A stretch of DNA of 64,000 nt from Synechococcus sp. CCY 0621 (GTDB taxonomy: Bacteria > Cyanobacteriota > Cyanobacteriia > PCC-6307 > Cyanobiaceae): contig NZ_JAFKRH010000015.1 of the NCBI RefSeq assembly GCF_019038465.1, positions 186,001-250,000 on the forward strand, written 5' to 3'. The notes beneath the pieces were generated by a model that saw only the letters and a program-made list of their open reading frames with translations, did no database searches and had not been told where the DNA came from. Numbering within the stretch: position 1 is the stretch's first letter; each line of letters starts with the position of its first letter. Made by a program: the position numbers and the translations under genes. This document shows, piece after piece, positions 16,919-25,632 of the stretch.

Positions 16919-18925
16919 ATGTCCAGTCAGAACGTCAATCCCATCGTCCGCTCCGGCAACGGCGCCAAAGCCAAGCATCAGGGCCTGCGGGTCATCCCCC
17001 TGGGCGGCCTGCACGAGATCGGCAAGAACACCTGCGTCTTCGAATACGGCGATGAGCTGATGCTCGTCGATGCCGGCCTCGCGTTTCCCAGTGATGGCAT
17101 GCACGGCGTCAACGTGGTGATGCCCGACACCAGCTATCTGCGCGAGAACCAGAAGCGCATTCGCGGCATGGTGGTCACCCACGGCCACGAAGATCACATC
17201 GGCGGCATTCCCCACCACCTCAAGAACTTCAACATCCCGATCATCTACGGCCCCCGGCTGGCGATGTCGATGCTGCAGGGGAAGATGGAGGAGGCGGGCG
17301 TCACCGACCGCACCACGATCCAGACGGTCGGTCCGCGGGATGTGGTGCATGTCGGCCAGCACTTCAAGGTGGAGTTCATCCGTAACACCCACTCGATGGC
17401 CGACAGCTTCACGCTGGCCATCACCACCCCCGTTGGCGTGATCATCTTCACCGGCGACTTCAAGTTCGACCACACCCCCGTGGATGGGGAGGCCTTCGAC
17501 CTGCAGCGCCTGGCCCACTACGGCGAGCAGGGGGTCCTGTGCCTGTTCAGCGATTCCACCAACGCCGAGATCCCCGGTTTCACACCGCCGGAGCGGGCCG
17601 TGTTCCCGAATCTGGATCGCCACATCAGCCAGGCAGACGGCCGGGTGATCATCACCACCTTCGCCAGCTCGATTCATCGCGTTTCGATGATCCTCGAACT
17701 GGCGATGAAGAACGGCCGCAAGGTGGGCCTGCTGGGCCGCTCGATGCTCAACGTGATCGCCAAGGCCCGCGAGCTCGGCTACATGCGTGCCCCCGATGAT
17801 CTGTTCGTTCCCATCAAGCAGATCCGCGACCTGCCCGACCGTGAAACCCTGCTGCTGATGACCGGCAGCCAGGGCGAACCTCTGGCGGCCCTCAGCCGCA
17901 TCTCCCGCGGTGAACATCCCCAGGTGCAGGTGAAGTCCACCGACACGATCATCTTTTCTGCCAGCCCGATCCCCGGCAACACCATCTCGGTGGTGAACAC
18001 CATCGACCGACTGATGATGATGGGGGCCAAGGTTGTCTACGGCAAGGGCGAGGGCATCCACGTCTCCGGCCACGGCTGCCAGGAGGACCACAAGCTGATG
18101 CTGGCGCTGGCCAAGCCGAAATTCTTCGTGCCCGTGCATGGCGAGCACCGCATGCTCGTCTGCCATTCCAAAACAGCCCAGTCAATGGGTGTGCCGGCCG
18201 ACCACATCCTGATCATCGACAACGGCGACGTGGTGGAACTCACCCCCGACACCATCAACAAGGGCGAGCCGGTCAAGGCCGGCATTGAGCTGCTGGATGC
18301 CTCGCGCAACGGCATCGTCGATGCCCGGGTGCTCAAGGAGCGCCAGCAGCTGGCCGAGGACGGTGTCATCACCCTGCTGGCGGTGATCACCACCGACGGC
18401 GTGATGGCGGCGCCGCCGCGGGTGAATCTGCGCGGTGTGGTCACCGCCGCCGATGCCCGCAAGCTCTCGGTCTGGGCGGAACGGGAGATCACCTGGGTGC
18501 TGGAGAACCGCTGGAACCAGCTCGCCCGCAACACCGGTGGCAAGGCTCCAGACGTTGACTGGGTGGGCGTGCAGCGGGAAGTGGAGGTGGGCCTGCAGCG
18601 CCGCCTGCGCCGCGAGCTCCAGGTGGACCCGTTGATCATCTGCCTGGTGCAGCCTGCCCCGGCCGGCACCCCGGCCTACAAGGGTCGGGCCGATGCCGAA
18701 CCCGACACCCGGCCGGCGCCCCGCGGCGGCCGCAGGGATGGGGGTGGCCGCCAGGCGGCCGCCGCCGTGCCCCAGCGCCAGCTGGTGACGGCCGCGGCTG
18801 CGGCTCCAGCGGCCACCATGGCAGCGCCGGCCCCGGCCCCCGCAGCGGTTGTCACCAAGGCCCCCCCTGAGGAACCGGAACCCACCGGTCGGGTCCGCCG
18901 CCGGCGCTCCGCCGCCGCAGGCTGA
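16919..18925 (+). CDS. rnj: Ribonuclease J
   Basis: RNase J is a metallo-beta-lactamase/beta-CASP nuclease with endo- and 5'-to-3' exonuclease activity, acting with RNase E in cyanobacterial mRNA and rRNA processing. The 668-residue protein has VIPLGGLHEIGKN, the metal motif THGHEDHIGG, FTGDFKFDHTPVD and FASSIHRV. It also carries the beta-CASP motif GSQGEP and HVSGHGCQEDHKLML, followed by the RNase J C-terminal domain. The last 70 residues are Ala/Pro/Arg-rich and low complexity, typical of cyanobacterial versions. It is 75 bases downstream of dapA on the same strand. Confidence 0.95.
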   Translation: MSSQNVNPIVRSGNGAKAKHQGLRVIPLGGLHEIGKNTCVFEYGDELMLVDAGLAFPSDGMHGVNVVMPDTSYLRENQKRIRGMVVTHGHEDHIGGIPHHLKNFNIPIIYGPRLAMSMLQGKMEEAGVTDRTTIQTVGPRDVVHVGQHFKVEFIRNTHSMADSFTLAITTPVGVIIFTGDFKFDHTPVDGEAFDLQRLAHYGEQGVLCLFSDSTNAEIPGFTPPERAVFPNLDRHISQADGRVIITTFASSIHRVSMILELAMKNGRKVGLLGRSMLNVIAKARELGYMRAPDDLFVPIKQIRDLPDRETLLLMTGSQGEPLAALSRISRGEHPQVQVKSTDTIIFSASPIPGNTISVVNTIDRLMMMGAKVVYGKGEGIHVSGHGCQEDHKLMLALAKPKFFVPVHGEHRMLVCHSKTAQSMGVPADHILIIDNGDVVELTPDTINKGEPVKAGIELLDASRNGIVDARVLKERQQLAEDGVITLLAVITTDGVMAAPPRVNLRGVVTAADARKLSVWAEREITWVLENRWNQLARNTGGKAPDVDWVGVQREVEVGLQRRLRRELQVDPLIICLVQPAPAGTPAYKGRADAEPDTRPAPRGGRRDGGGRQAAAAVPQRQLVTAAAAAPAATMAAPAPAPAAVVTKAPPEEPEPTGRVRRRRSAAAG

Positions 18926-18982
18926 GCGCCGTACGTCCTTCGGCTGGGCCCCGCCTGGGGCCTCAGATGAAGGGTCTGGGAC

Positions 18983-19705
18983 TCAGCTGATCCGGACCAG
19001 CATCAGGCCGCTGACCAGGTCCCCATCTTCCATGTCCACGGCCGCCGAGGCTGGGGCCGGTTCCTTCCAGTCGAGCTCCACGTCCTCGGAGAGGGCCGGA
19101 TCAGCCTGGTGCAATTCGATCAGTTCAGGCTCTTCGACCACCTCCGGAATCAACGAAGGCTCGCTCCATGGGGCGGCCGGCGTCGAAGCCCCAGGTTCCA
19201 CGGCGGGCTGGGTCTCGACCTCCACGATCGGGGTAGGCGTCGACGGCTCAGTCGCCAATGCTGCGGTGGTAGCAGTGGCTGTGGTTGCAGCGGCGGTGAG
19301 CCAGGGGGCCGCCGGGCCTGGCCCGGCGCTGCTGGGGGTGACGACAGGCGCCACGGCCTCTTTCGGGGCCTCTGCCTGGACTGGCTCGGCGTGCGCTTCT
19401 TCGATGGCGCACTGTTTCAGTCCCTGCGCCGCGATCTTGGTGAGGGCGGCTTCATTGCTCTTGGCCGCCACGGCTCCGTAGTACACGGCGGCGGCGGTCT
19501 TGTTGGTGTAGCCGTAGAGCTGGGTGTGGCCCAGAAGCAGCTGCAACCGCATCTGCAGCCCAAGGAGCTGGACATTGTCCGACTGCCGCAGCAGCAGCAG
19601 CAGGTCTTCGCCGTTCTGCAGCACGGCGGCCCAGTTCTCCTTCGAATAGGCCTGCTCGATCACCGCGTAGCGCTGGGCGGCTTCGTTGGCGGTGGTCTCA
19701 GCCAT
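18983..19705 (-). CDS. Conserved cyanobacterial protein of unknown function
   Basis: The 240-residue acidic protein has an N-terminal helical part of about 100 residues (for example MAETTANEAAQRYAVIEQAY and VQLLGLQMRLQLLLGHTQLY). A long Pro/Ala/Thr/Glu-rich low-complexity tail (about residues 108-225) ends in GDLVSGLMLVRIS. No catalytic motif or membrane segment is evident. Its start overlaps the tilS stop by 8 bases, so it is probably cotranscribed and perhaps translationally coupled with tilS. Function unknown. Confidence 0.65.
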   Translation of the reverse strand: MAETTANEAAQRYAVIEQAYSKENWAAVLQNGEDLLLLLRQSDNVQLLGLQMRLQLLLGHTQLYGYTNKTAAAVYYGAVAAKSNEAALTKIAAQGLKQCAIEEAHAEPVQAEAPKEAVAPVVTPSSAGPGPAAPWLTAAATTATATTAALATEPSTPTPIVEVETQPAVEPGASTPAAPWSEPSLIPEVVEEPELIELHQADPALSEDVELDWKEPAPASAAVDMEDGDLVSGLMLVRIS

Positions 19706-20729
19706 GGAGCGCGTCGGGCGTTCGGACCCACAGTGTGCTGCGATCCCAGTGCAGTTGCCATCCTCCGGCCAGATCGAGACGGCCAGGATCCCCCCCCTGG
19801 CCCAGCCGGGTCACCAGTGTCTCGAGGTTTCGAGCACCAGGGTCGCTGCCCAGGTGCCGGCGCAGCCAGTGCTGCAACAGCCGCCGCTGGCTGGCCGGGG
19901 CCAGGCTGGCCAGACGCCGGCGTTGCAACCGCCCGGGAGCCCCTTTGGCCTCCAGGGCCCCCAGGGCCAGCTCCAGCAGTTCCGTTTCCGCCCCAAACTG
20001 CTGCTCCAGCCGCTCCGCCTGGGCGCTGATCCGGCGGCAGGCGCCGGGGTGGAGGTCCTCCAGCACCGGCATCACCTCAGCGCGCAGCCGGTTGCGGGCG
20101 AAGCGCCGATCGGCGTTGCTGCTGTCCTCCCAGACGGGCAGGCTGCGTTCCCGGCAGAGGCGGCCCGTGTCGGCGCGATCGAACACGAGCAGGGGGCGGA
20201 CCAGCCGCAGGCTGTCTGCCTCCCGGCCCAGGGGGCGGCTGGCCCCCTGGCTGGCCAGGCCCCGCAGGTGGCTGCCGCGGGCCAGGTTGAGCAGGATCGT
20301 TTCGGCCCGGTCGCTGGCGGTGTGACCCGTGACCACATGGGTGCATGGCAGCTGGAGCGCCGCCTCGGCCAGGGCGCCGTAGCGCCAGTCCCGGGCCTCG
20401 GCTTCGCTGAGCGGAACGGGGTCGGCCCGATCGAGCCACAGGGGCAGTCCCTGGCTCCGGGCCCACTGGAGCAGTTCCTCGGCCTGGCGTGCGGCGTCGG
20501 GGCGCCAGCCGTGGTCCCCGTGCCACAGCTGCAGACACCAGCCATGCAAGTGCTGCAGGTCGCGCAGGAGGGTGGTCAGGGCCATCGAATCCTGCCCGCC
20601 GGACACGGCCAGCAGCAGGGACCCCCCCGCCGGCAGCAGGCAGGGGTGCCGCAGCAGATGGCGGTGCAGGCGTGCCTGGTCGCTTCCCCAGGGCCGCCGC
20701 GGCTGACTTGGGTCGGGTGGGAGAATCAC
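19698..20729 (-). CDS. tilS: tRNA(Ile)-lysidine synthase
   Basis: TilS converts C34 of the CAU-anticodon tRNA-Ile to lysidine so that it reads AUA. The 343-residue protein has the ATP-binding PP-loop LLAVSGGQDSMAL (about residues 40-52), the GHTASDRAETILLNLARGSHLRGL region, LVRPLLVF and SNADRRFARNRLRAEVMPVL. The start is GTG at 20729, 24 bases from the divergent gene at 20753. It lacks an extended C-terminal substrate-binding domain, as is usual for short cyanobacterial TilS. Confidence 0.94.
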   Translation of the reverse strand: MILPPDPSQPRRPWGSDQARLHRHLLRHPCLLPAGGSLLLAVSGGQDSMALTTLLRDLQHLHGWCLQLWHGDHGWRPDAARQAEELLQWARSQGLPLWLDRADPVPLSEAEARDWRYGALAEAALQLPCTHVVTGHTASDRAETILLNLARGSHLRGLASQGASRPLGREADSLRLVRPLLVFDRADTGRLCRERSLPVWEDSSNADRRFARNRLRAEVMPVLEDLHPGACRRISAQAERLEQQFGAETELLELALGALEAKGAPGRLQRRRLASLAPASQRRLLQHWLRRHLGSDPGARNLETLVTRLGQGGDPGRLDLAGGWQLHWDRSTLWVRTPDALHG

Positions 20730-20752
20730 GTCACGCTTCCGTTCGTCCGCCG

Positions 20753-21523
20753 ATGTCCCGTCTCTCCAGCCTGCCCACCGCCCTGCAGCAGTCGATCCGC
20801 CAGGGGCGCACGCTGAAGGTCATCGCCGGACTGGACAACTTCGACGCGGCCCGCGTGCGGCAGGTGGTCAGGGCCGCGGCCGCCGGTGGCGCCGATCTGG
20901 TGGATCTGGCCTGTGAGCCTGCCCTGGTGCGCCTGGCCCAGGAGCTGGCACCGCAGCTGCCGGTCTGCGTCTCGGCGGTGGATCCGGCCCTGTTCCCCCC
21001 TGCCGTCGACGCAGGCGCGGCCATGGTGGAGATCGGCAACTACGACAGCTTCTATCCCCAGGGGCGCGTTTTCGGTGCCGAAGAAGTGCTGGCGCTCACC
21101 CGCCGCACCCGTGAGCTGCTGCCCCAGACGGTGCTGTCCGTCACCGTGCCCCACACCCTGCCCCTCGACGGCCAGGAACGGCTGGCGGTGGAGCTGGTGG
21201 CTGCTGGTGCCGATCTGATCCAGACCGAGGGCGGAACCAGCGCCCGTCCCCTCAGTGCCGGCGCCCTGGGCCTGATCGAAAAAGCCGCCCCGACCCTGGC
21301 GGCCGCCCATGCCATCAGCCGGGCGGTGGCCGTACCGGTGCTGTGCGCTTCCGGTCTGTCGGCCGTCACGGTGCCGATGGCCCTGGCCGCCGGCGCTGCT
21401 GGTGTGGGGGTCGGCTCTGCCGTTAACCGCCTCAACGACGACCTCGCCATGGTGGCGGTGGTGCGTGCTCTGCGGGAAGCGATGCCGTTGGCAGCGGTGG
21501 TTCAAGGCGAACGGCCTCAGTAA
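20753..21523 (+). CDS. ycf23: DUF561/Ycf23-family protein
   Basis: The 256-residue protein reads as a TIM-barrel-like fold: LKVIAGLDNFDAARVRQVV, GGADLVDLACEP, VCVSAVDPALF, MVEIGNYDSFYPQGR, LSVTVPHTLPLDGQ, LIQTEGGTSARP and VLCASGLSAVTVPMALAAGA. This is the DUF561 (Ycf23) family, conserved in cyanobacteria and red-algal plastids. Its exact reaction is not established; sequence features suggest a phosphate-binding barrel. It is divergent from tilS. Confidence 0.85.
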   Translation: MSRLSSLPTALQQSIRQGRTLKVIAGLDNFDAARVRQVVRAAAAGGADLVDLACEPALVRLAQELAPQLPVCVSAVDPALFPPAVDAGAAMVEIGNYDSFYPQGRVFGAEEVLALTRRTRELLPQTVLSVTVPHTLPLDGQERLAVELVAAGADLIQTEGGTSARPLSAGALGLIEKAAPTLAAAHAISRAVAVPVLCASGLSAVTVPMALAAGAAGVGVGSAVNRLNDDLAMVAVVRALREAMPLAAVVQGERPQ

Positions 21524-21550
21524 GCTGATCGGGTTGTTGCTTCGCCTCCC

Positions 21551-21973
21551 ATGGGCTCGCTTGTCTGGCTTCTGCAATGGCCGATCCGAGCTCTGATTCT
21601 GCTCCTGGTGGCACGGCTGCCCCTGGGAGTGGAAATGGCGAGCTTCCCGGTCGCCCTGCTCTCGGCCGTCGTCATCGGCCTGCTGGGCACGCTGCTGATC
21701 TGGCCGCTGAAGCTGATTCTCGGGCCGATCTGGGCTGTCACCTCCCTGGGCGGCATCATCAGCCCGGTGTCGTTCCTGTTCAACTGGCTGATCACGATCA
21801 TCCTGTTCGGCCTGGCCGCCTGGCTGATCCAGGGCTTCCGGCTCAAGAACGGTCTGGTCAGCGCCATTCTCGGGGCCTTGGTCTACAGCGTTTTGAGCAC
21901 TGTCGTGCTGCGCTGGCTCGGCCTGGAGATTCCCTTCACCCGGGCGATGGCGGCCACCACGGGTCTGGGCTGA
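21551..21973 (+). CDS. Four-TM phage-holin-IV-like membrane protein
   Basis: The 140-residue protein is almost entirely hydrophobic, with four predicted membrane helices (about residues 3-23, 32-60, 65-92 and 100-122). GVEMASFPVALLSAVVIGL and LKLILGPIWAVTSLGGIISP resemble the Mycobacterial 4-TMS phage holin superfamily IV, a widespread bacterial membrane family of unknown function despite the name. There is no lysis gene nearby, so it is not a phage module. It lies between ycf23 and uvrB on the same strand. Confidence 0.75.
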   Translation: MGSLVWLLQWPIRALILLLVARLPLGVEMASFPVALLSAVVIGLLGTLLIWPLKLILGPIWAVTSLGGIISPVSFLFNWLITIILFGLAAWLIQGFRLKNGLVSAILGALVYSVLSTVVLRWLGLEIPFTRAMAATTGLG

Positions 21974-22024
21974 TCGGTTTTCCCCGCCGAGCCGTTCACC
22001 GGGGGTGAACGCCAGAATGGTCCG

Positions 22025-24034
22025 ATGCCATTCCAGCTTCACGCCCCCTACGTGCCGAAGGGTGACCAACCCACCGCCATCGAAGCGATGGTGAAGGGCG
22101 TTGACGCCGGCGAACGCTTCCAGACCCTGCTGGGGGCCACCGGCACCGGCAAGACGTTCTCGATCGCCAATGTGATTGCCCGCACCGGTCGTCCCACCCT
22201 GGTGCTGGCCCACAACAAGACGCTGGCGGCGCAGCTCTGCAACGAGCTGCGGGAATTCTTCCCCAACAACGCCGTCGAATACTTCATCTCCTATTACGAC
22301 TACTACCAGCCCGAGGCTTACGTTCCCGTCTCGGATACCTACATTGCCAAGACCGCCTCGATCAACGAGGAGATCGACATGCTGCGGCACTCGGCCACCC
22401 GTTCGCTGTTTGAGCGGCGGGATGTGATCGTGGTGGCCTCGATCAGCTGCATCTACGGCCTGGGCATCCCCTCGGAATACCTCAAGGCCGCCGTCAAGTT
22501 CGAGGTGGGCGACAAGCTCGATCTGCGCGGTTCGCTACGGGATCTGGTCAACAACCAGTACTCCCGCAACGACATCGAGATCAGCCGCGGGCGCTTCCGG
22601 GTGCGGGGTGATGTGCTGGAGATCGGACCCGCCTACGAAGACCGGCTGGTGCGGATCGAGCTGTTCGGCGATGAGGTGGAAGCGATCCGCTACGTGGATC
22701 CCACCACCGGCGAAATCCTCCAGAGCCTGGAGACGATCAACATCTACCCGGCCAAGCACTTCGTGACGCCCAAGGAGCGGCTGCAGGGGGCGATTCAGGC
22801 GATCCGCGCCGAGCTGCGCGAACGGCTCGATGTGCTCAACGGCCAGGGGCGGCTGTTGGAGGCCCAGCGCCTGGAGCAGCGCACCACCTACGACCTGGAG
22901 ATGCTGGAGCAGGTGGGCTACTGCAACGGGGTCGAGAACTACGCCCGGCATCTGGCGGGCCGGGAGGCCGGTACGCCGCCCGAGTGCCTGATTGATTACT
23001 TCCCCGACGACTGGCTGCTGGTGGTGGATGAAAGCCACGTGACCTGCTCCCAGCTGCAGGCCATGTACAACGGCGACCAGAGCCGCAAGCAGGTGCTGAT
23101 CGAGCACGGCTTCCGCCTGCCCAGCGCCGCCGACAACCGGCCCCTCAAGGGGGATGAGTTCTGGGAGAAGGCGCGGCAGACCATCTTCGTCTCGGCGACC
23201 CCCGGCGCCTGGGAGCTGGCCCAGAGCAAGGAGCAGGTGGTGGAGCAGGTGATCCGCCCCACCGGCGTTCTCGACCCGATCGTGGAGGTGCGCCCCTCCG
23301 AGGGTCAGATCGATGACCTGCTCGGTGAGATCCGTGTGCGTGCCGATCGCCAGGAGCGGGTGCTGGTCACCACCCTCACCAAGCGCATGGCGGAGGACCT
23401 CACCGACTACCTGGCTGAGAACGGCGTGCGGGTGCGCTATCTGCACTCGGAGATCCATTCGATCGAACGGATCGAGATCATTCAGGACCTGCGCAATGGC
23501 GCCTACGACGTGCTCGTGGGGGTCAACCTGCTGCGGGAGGGCCTTGATCTGCCCGAGGTGTCTCTGGTGGCGATTCTCGACGCCGACAAGGAGGGCTTCC
23601 TGCGGGCGGAACGCTCCCTGATCCAGACCATCGGCCGGGCGGCACGCCACATCGATGGGGTGGCGCTTCTCTATGCCGACAACCTCACCGATTCGATGGC
23701 CAGGGCGATCTCCGAGACGGAACGGCGTCGGGTGATCCAGCACGCCTACAACGAGCGCCATGGCATCACGCCCACCCCCGCCGGCAAGCGGGCGGGCAAT
23801 TCGATCCTCAGCTTCCTTGAACTCTCACGTCGGCTCACCGACGATCAGCTGGAGGTGGCGGCCGACCAGGCCGAGCACAACGAGGTGTCCCTTGATGCAT
23901 TGCCCGAACTGATCAGGCAGCTGGAGGAGAAGATGAAGGTGGCGGCGAAGGGCCTGGAATTCGAGGAGGCCGCCAACCTGCGTGATCGCATCAAGCACCT
24001 GCGCCAGAAGCTGGTGGGCCGGCCGGCGGCTTAA
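22025..24034 (+). CDS. uvrB: Excinuclease ABC subunit B
   Basis: UvrB is the damage-verification helicase of nucleotide excision repair. The 669-residue protein has Walker [16 protein letters not shown], the beta-hairpin [12 protein letters not shown] and DESHVT. Downstream come the superfamily 2 motifs [44 protein letters not shown] (non-contiguous key residues) and [11 protein letters not shown]-terminal UVR domain ([20 protein letters not shown]) binds UvrC. It converges on mscL, and the two stop codons share bases 24032-24033. Confidence 0.98.
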   Translation: MPFQLHAPYVPKGDQPTAIEAMVKGVDAGERFQTLLGATGTGKTFSIANVIARTGRPTLVLAHNKTLAAQLCNELREFFPNNAVEYFISYYDYYQPEAYVPVSDTYIAKTASINEEIDMLRHSATRSLFERRDVIVVASISCIYGLGIPSEYLKAAVKFEVGDKLDLRGSLRDLVNNQYSRNDIEISRGRFRVRGDVLEIGPAYEDRLVRIELFGDEVEAIRYVDPTTGEILQSLETINIYPAKHFVTPKERLQGAIQAIRAELRERLDVLNGQGRLLEAQRLEQRTTYDLEMLEQVGYCNGVENYARHLAGREAGTPPECLIDYFPDDWLLVVDESHVTCSQLQAMYNGDQSRKQVLIEHGFRLPSAADNRPLKGDEFWEKARQTIFVSATPGAWELAQSKEQVVEQVIRPTGVLDPIVEVRPSEGQIDDLLGEIRVRADRQERVLVTTLTKRMAEDLTDYLAENGVRVRYLHSEIHSIERIEIIQDLRNGAYDVLVGVNLLREGLDLPEVSLVAILDADKEGFLRAERSLIQTIGRAARHIDGVALLYADNLTDSMARAISETERRRVIQHAYNERHGITPTPAGKRAGNSILSFLELSRRLTDDQLEVAADQAEHNEVSLDALPELIRQLEEKMKVAAKGLEFEEAANLRDRIKHLRQKLVGRPAA

Positions 24035-24423
24035 AGGGCGCGCCGATCCAGGGCTTCGGCCAGGCGGTTGGCGGCGGCGGCCAGTTCGGCTTGGGGATCG
24101 GGCCCGGCATCGGCGGCCTTGATCTCCTCCTGGCGTTTCATCGCTTCGATGGCCCGCACGATCAGGAACACCACGAAGGCGATCACCAGGAAGTTGATCA
24201 GGGCCACGATCACCGCCCCGGCGGGCCAGGCGCTGATCGAATTGACCTGCGCCGCCTTCAGGGCCGGCTCCAGCAGGCTCGTCATCACCAGGCTGACGAT
24301 TGCATCGACCACCTTGCCGAAGGCACCGCCGATCACCACGGCCACCGCCAGATCGACCACGTTGCCTTTGTTGATGAAATCCTTGAAGTCGCTCAGAAAG
24401 GAAGACGTGCTGCGCCGGGCCAT
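24031..24423 (-). CDS. mscL: Large-conductance mechanosensitive channel
   Basis: MscL is the inner-membrane safety valve opened by hypo-osmotic shock. The 130-residue protein has [20 protein letters not shown] and [18 protein letters not shown] (first helix, pore lining), an external loop, a second helix ([20 protein letters not shown]) and a charged C-terminal helix. The ATG at 24423 gives the family start MARRSTSSF. It is the last gene of a minus-strand chain and overlaps the uvrB stop (shared TTAA). Confidence 0.96.
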   Translation of the reverse strand: MARRSTSSFLSDFKDFINKGNVVDLAVAVVIGGAFGKVVDAIVSLVMTSLLEPALKAAQVNSISAWPAGAVIVALINFLVIAFVVFLIVRAIEAMKRQEEIKAADAGPDPQAELAAAANRLAEALDRRAL

Positions 24424-24480
24424 GGGAATCACTTGTGAATACAGTCCTTTCCTAGGTCATGGCCAGTGGGCCAATCGCGG

Positions 24481-25632
24481 TCAGATGGGTTCAAGCCGGA
24501 GCAGCTGGCCATCGCCGGCCCCATCGGTGAGCACATACAGGAAACCGTCCGGTCCCTGGCGCACGTCCCTCACCCTGGCGCCGATGGAAATCTCCTCCTG
24601 TGGTGTCGCGGATCCCTGCGGAGTGAGGCGCAGGCGATGCACCTGCTGCGACACCAGCCCGCCGGCGAAGAGATCACCGCGCCAGCCTGGATAGCGATCG
24701 CCGTCGTAGAGCGTCAGGCCGGAGGGGGCGATGGCGGGCGTCCAGACCAGGGCCGGATCCCGCAGGCCCGGTGCACTGCTGGTCGGTGCGATGGCGGGGC
24801 CGAAGTACTCGCGGCTGTGGGTCACCTTCGGCCAGCCGTAGTTCACCCCGGCCTCGATCCGGTTGAGCTCGTCGCCATCCCTGGCGCCGTGTTCGCTGGC
24901 CCAGACCCGGCCCGTGCGGCGATCGAGGGCCAGGCCCTGGATGTTGCGATGCCCGAGGCTCCAGAGCCCCGGCAGGGTGCCGGGCCTGCCGGCGAAGGGG
25001 CTGCCCCTGGCGGGGCTGCCGTCGTCGTTGAGGCGCAGCACCTTGCCCAGGGCGCTGCCTGGGTTCTGGGCCTGGGTGCGGATCAGCTGCCCCTCCAGCT
25101 GGAGCGGAGGATTGCCCCCGTCACCGATGGCCAGCAGCAGGGTGCGATCGGGCAGCCAGAGCAGGCGCGAGCCGAAGTGCTGGCTGCCGGCTTTGCGTTG
25201 CGGCACGGCGAACAGCACCTGCAGGTCGCTGAGGCCACGGCCGTCGAAGCGGGCCCGGGCCAGCCGGGTGTGGTTGGCCGCGGCGCTGCCGGCCGCATAG
25301 GTGAGATAGATCCAGCGGTTGGTGGCGAAGTCGGGATGCACGGCCACGTCCAGCAGGCCCCCCTGGCCGGCGGCCAGCACCTTCGGCACACCACCGATCG
25401 GCTCCGGTTGCAGCACACCGCCCCGCACCAGGCGCAACCGGCCCGGCCGCTCCGTGATCAGCAGATCGCCGCCTGGCAGCCAGGCCACGGCCCAGGGGTG
25501 CTCCAGGCCGCCCACCACTGGCACGCTGCGCACCGCGGCGGCACTGGGCGCCGGCTGGCAGCCCCCCAGGAGGGCGGGAACCAGCAGGGCCGCCGCCAGC
25601 CGGTTCAGGATCCCGGAACGGTGGCCGGACAT
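24481..25632 (-). CDS. Lipoprotein PQQ-type sugar (glucose/sorbosone) dehydrogenase
   Basis: The 383-residue protein starts with a lipoprotein signal peptide (LLVPALLGGC, Cys about residue 25) and folds as a soluble aldose dehydrogenase beta-propeller. Landmarks are LEHPWAVAWLPGGDLLITER, GGLLDVAVHPDF, AIGDGGNPP, the GKVLRLNDDGS loop, LWSLGHRNIQGLA and the metal/PQQ-site region WASEHGARDGDELNRI. Such enzymes oxidise sugars in the periplasm, often awaiting externally supplied PQQ. It overlaps the upstream MBL/GAF gene by 28 bases on the same strand. The sugar substrate cannot be read from the sequence. Confidence 0.88.
   Translation of the reverse strand: MSGHRSGILNRLAAALLVPALLGGCQPAPSAAAVRSVPVVGGLEHPWAVAWLPGGDLLITERPGRLRLVRGGVLQPEPIGGVPKVLAAGQGGLLDVAVHPDFATNRWIYLTYAAGSAAANHTRLARARFDGRGLSDLQVLFAVPQRKAGSQHFGSRLLWLPDRTLLLAIGDGGNPPLQLEGQLIRTQAQNPGSALGKVLRLNDDGSPARGSPFAGRPGTLPGLWSLGHRNIQGLALDRRTGRVWASEHGARDGDELNRIEAGVNYGWPKVTHSREYFGPAIAPTSSAPGLRDPALVWTPAIAPSGLTLYDGDRYPGWRGDLFAGGLVSQQVHRLRLTPQGSATPQEEISIGARVRDVRQGPDGFLYVLTDGAGDGQLLRLEPI

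Noticed and set aside
21551-21973. Phage holin and prophage remnant
   Set aside because: The name is only a family label. No phage structural, integrase or lysis genes are near, and the gene sits among core genes.
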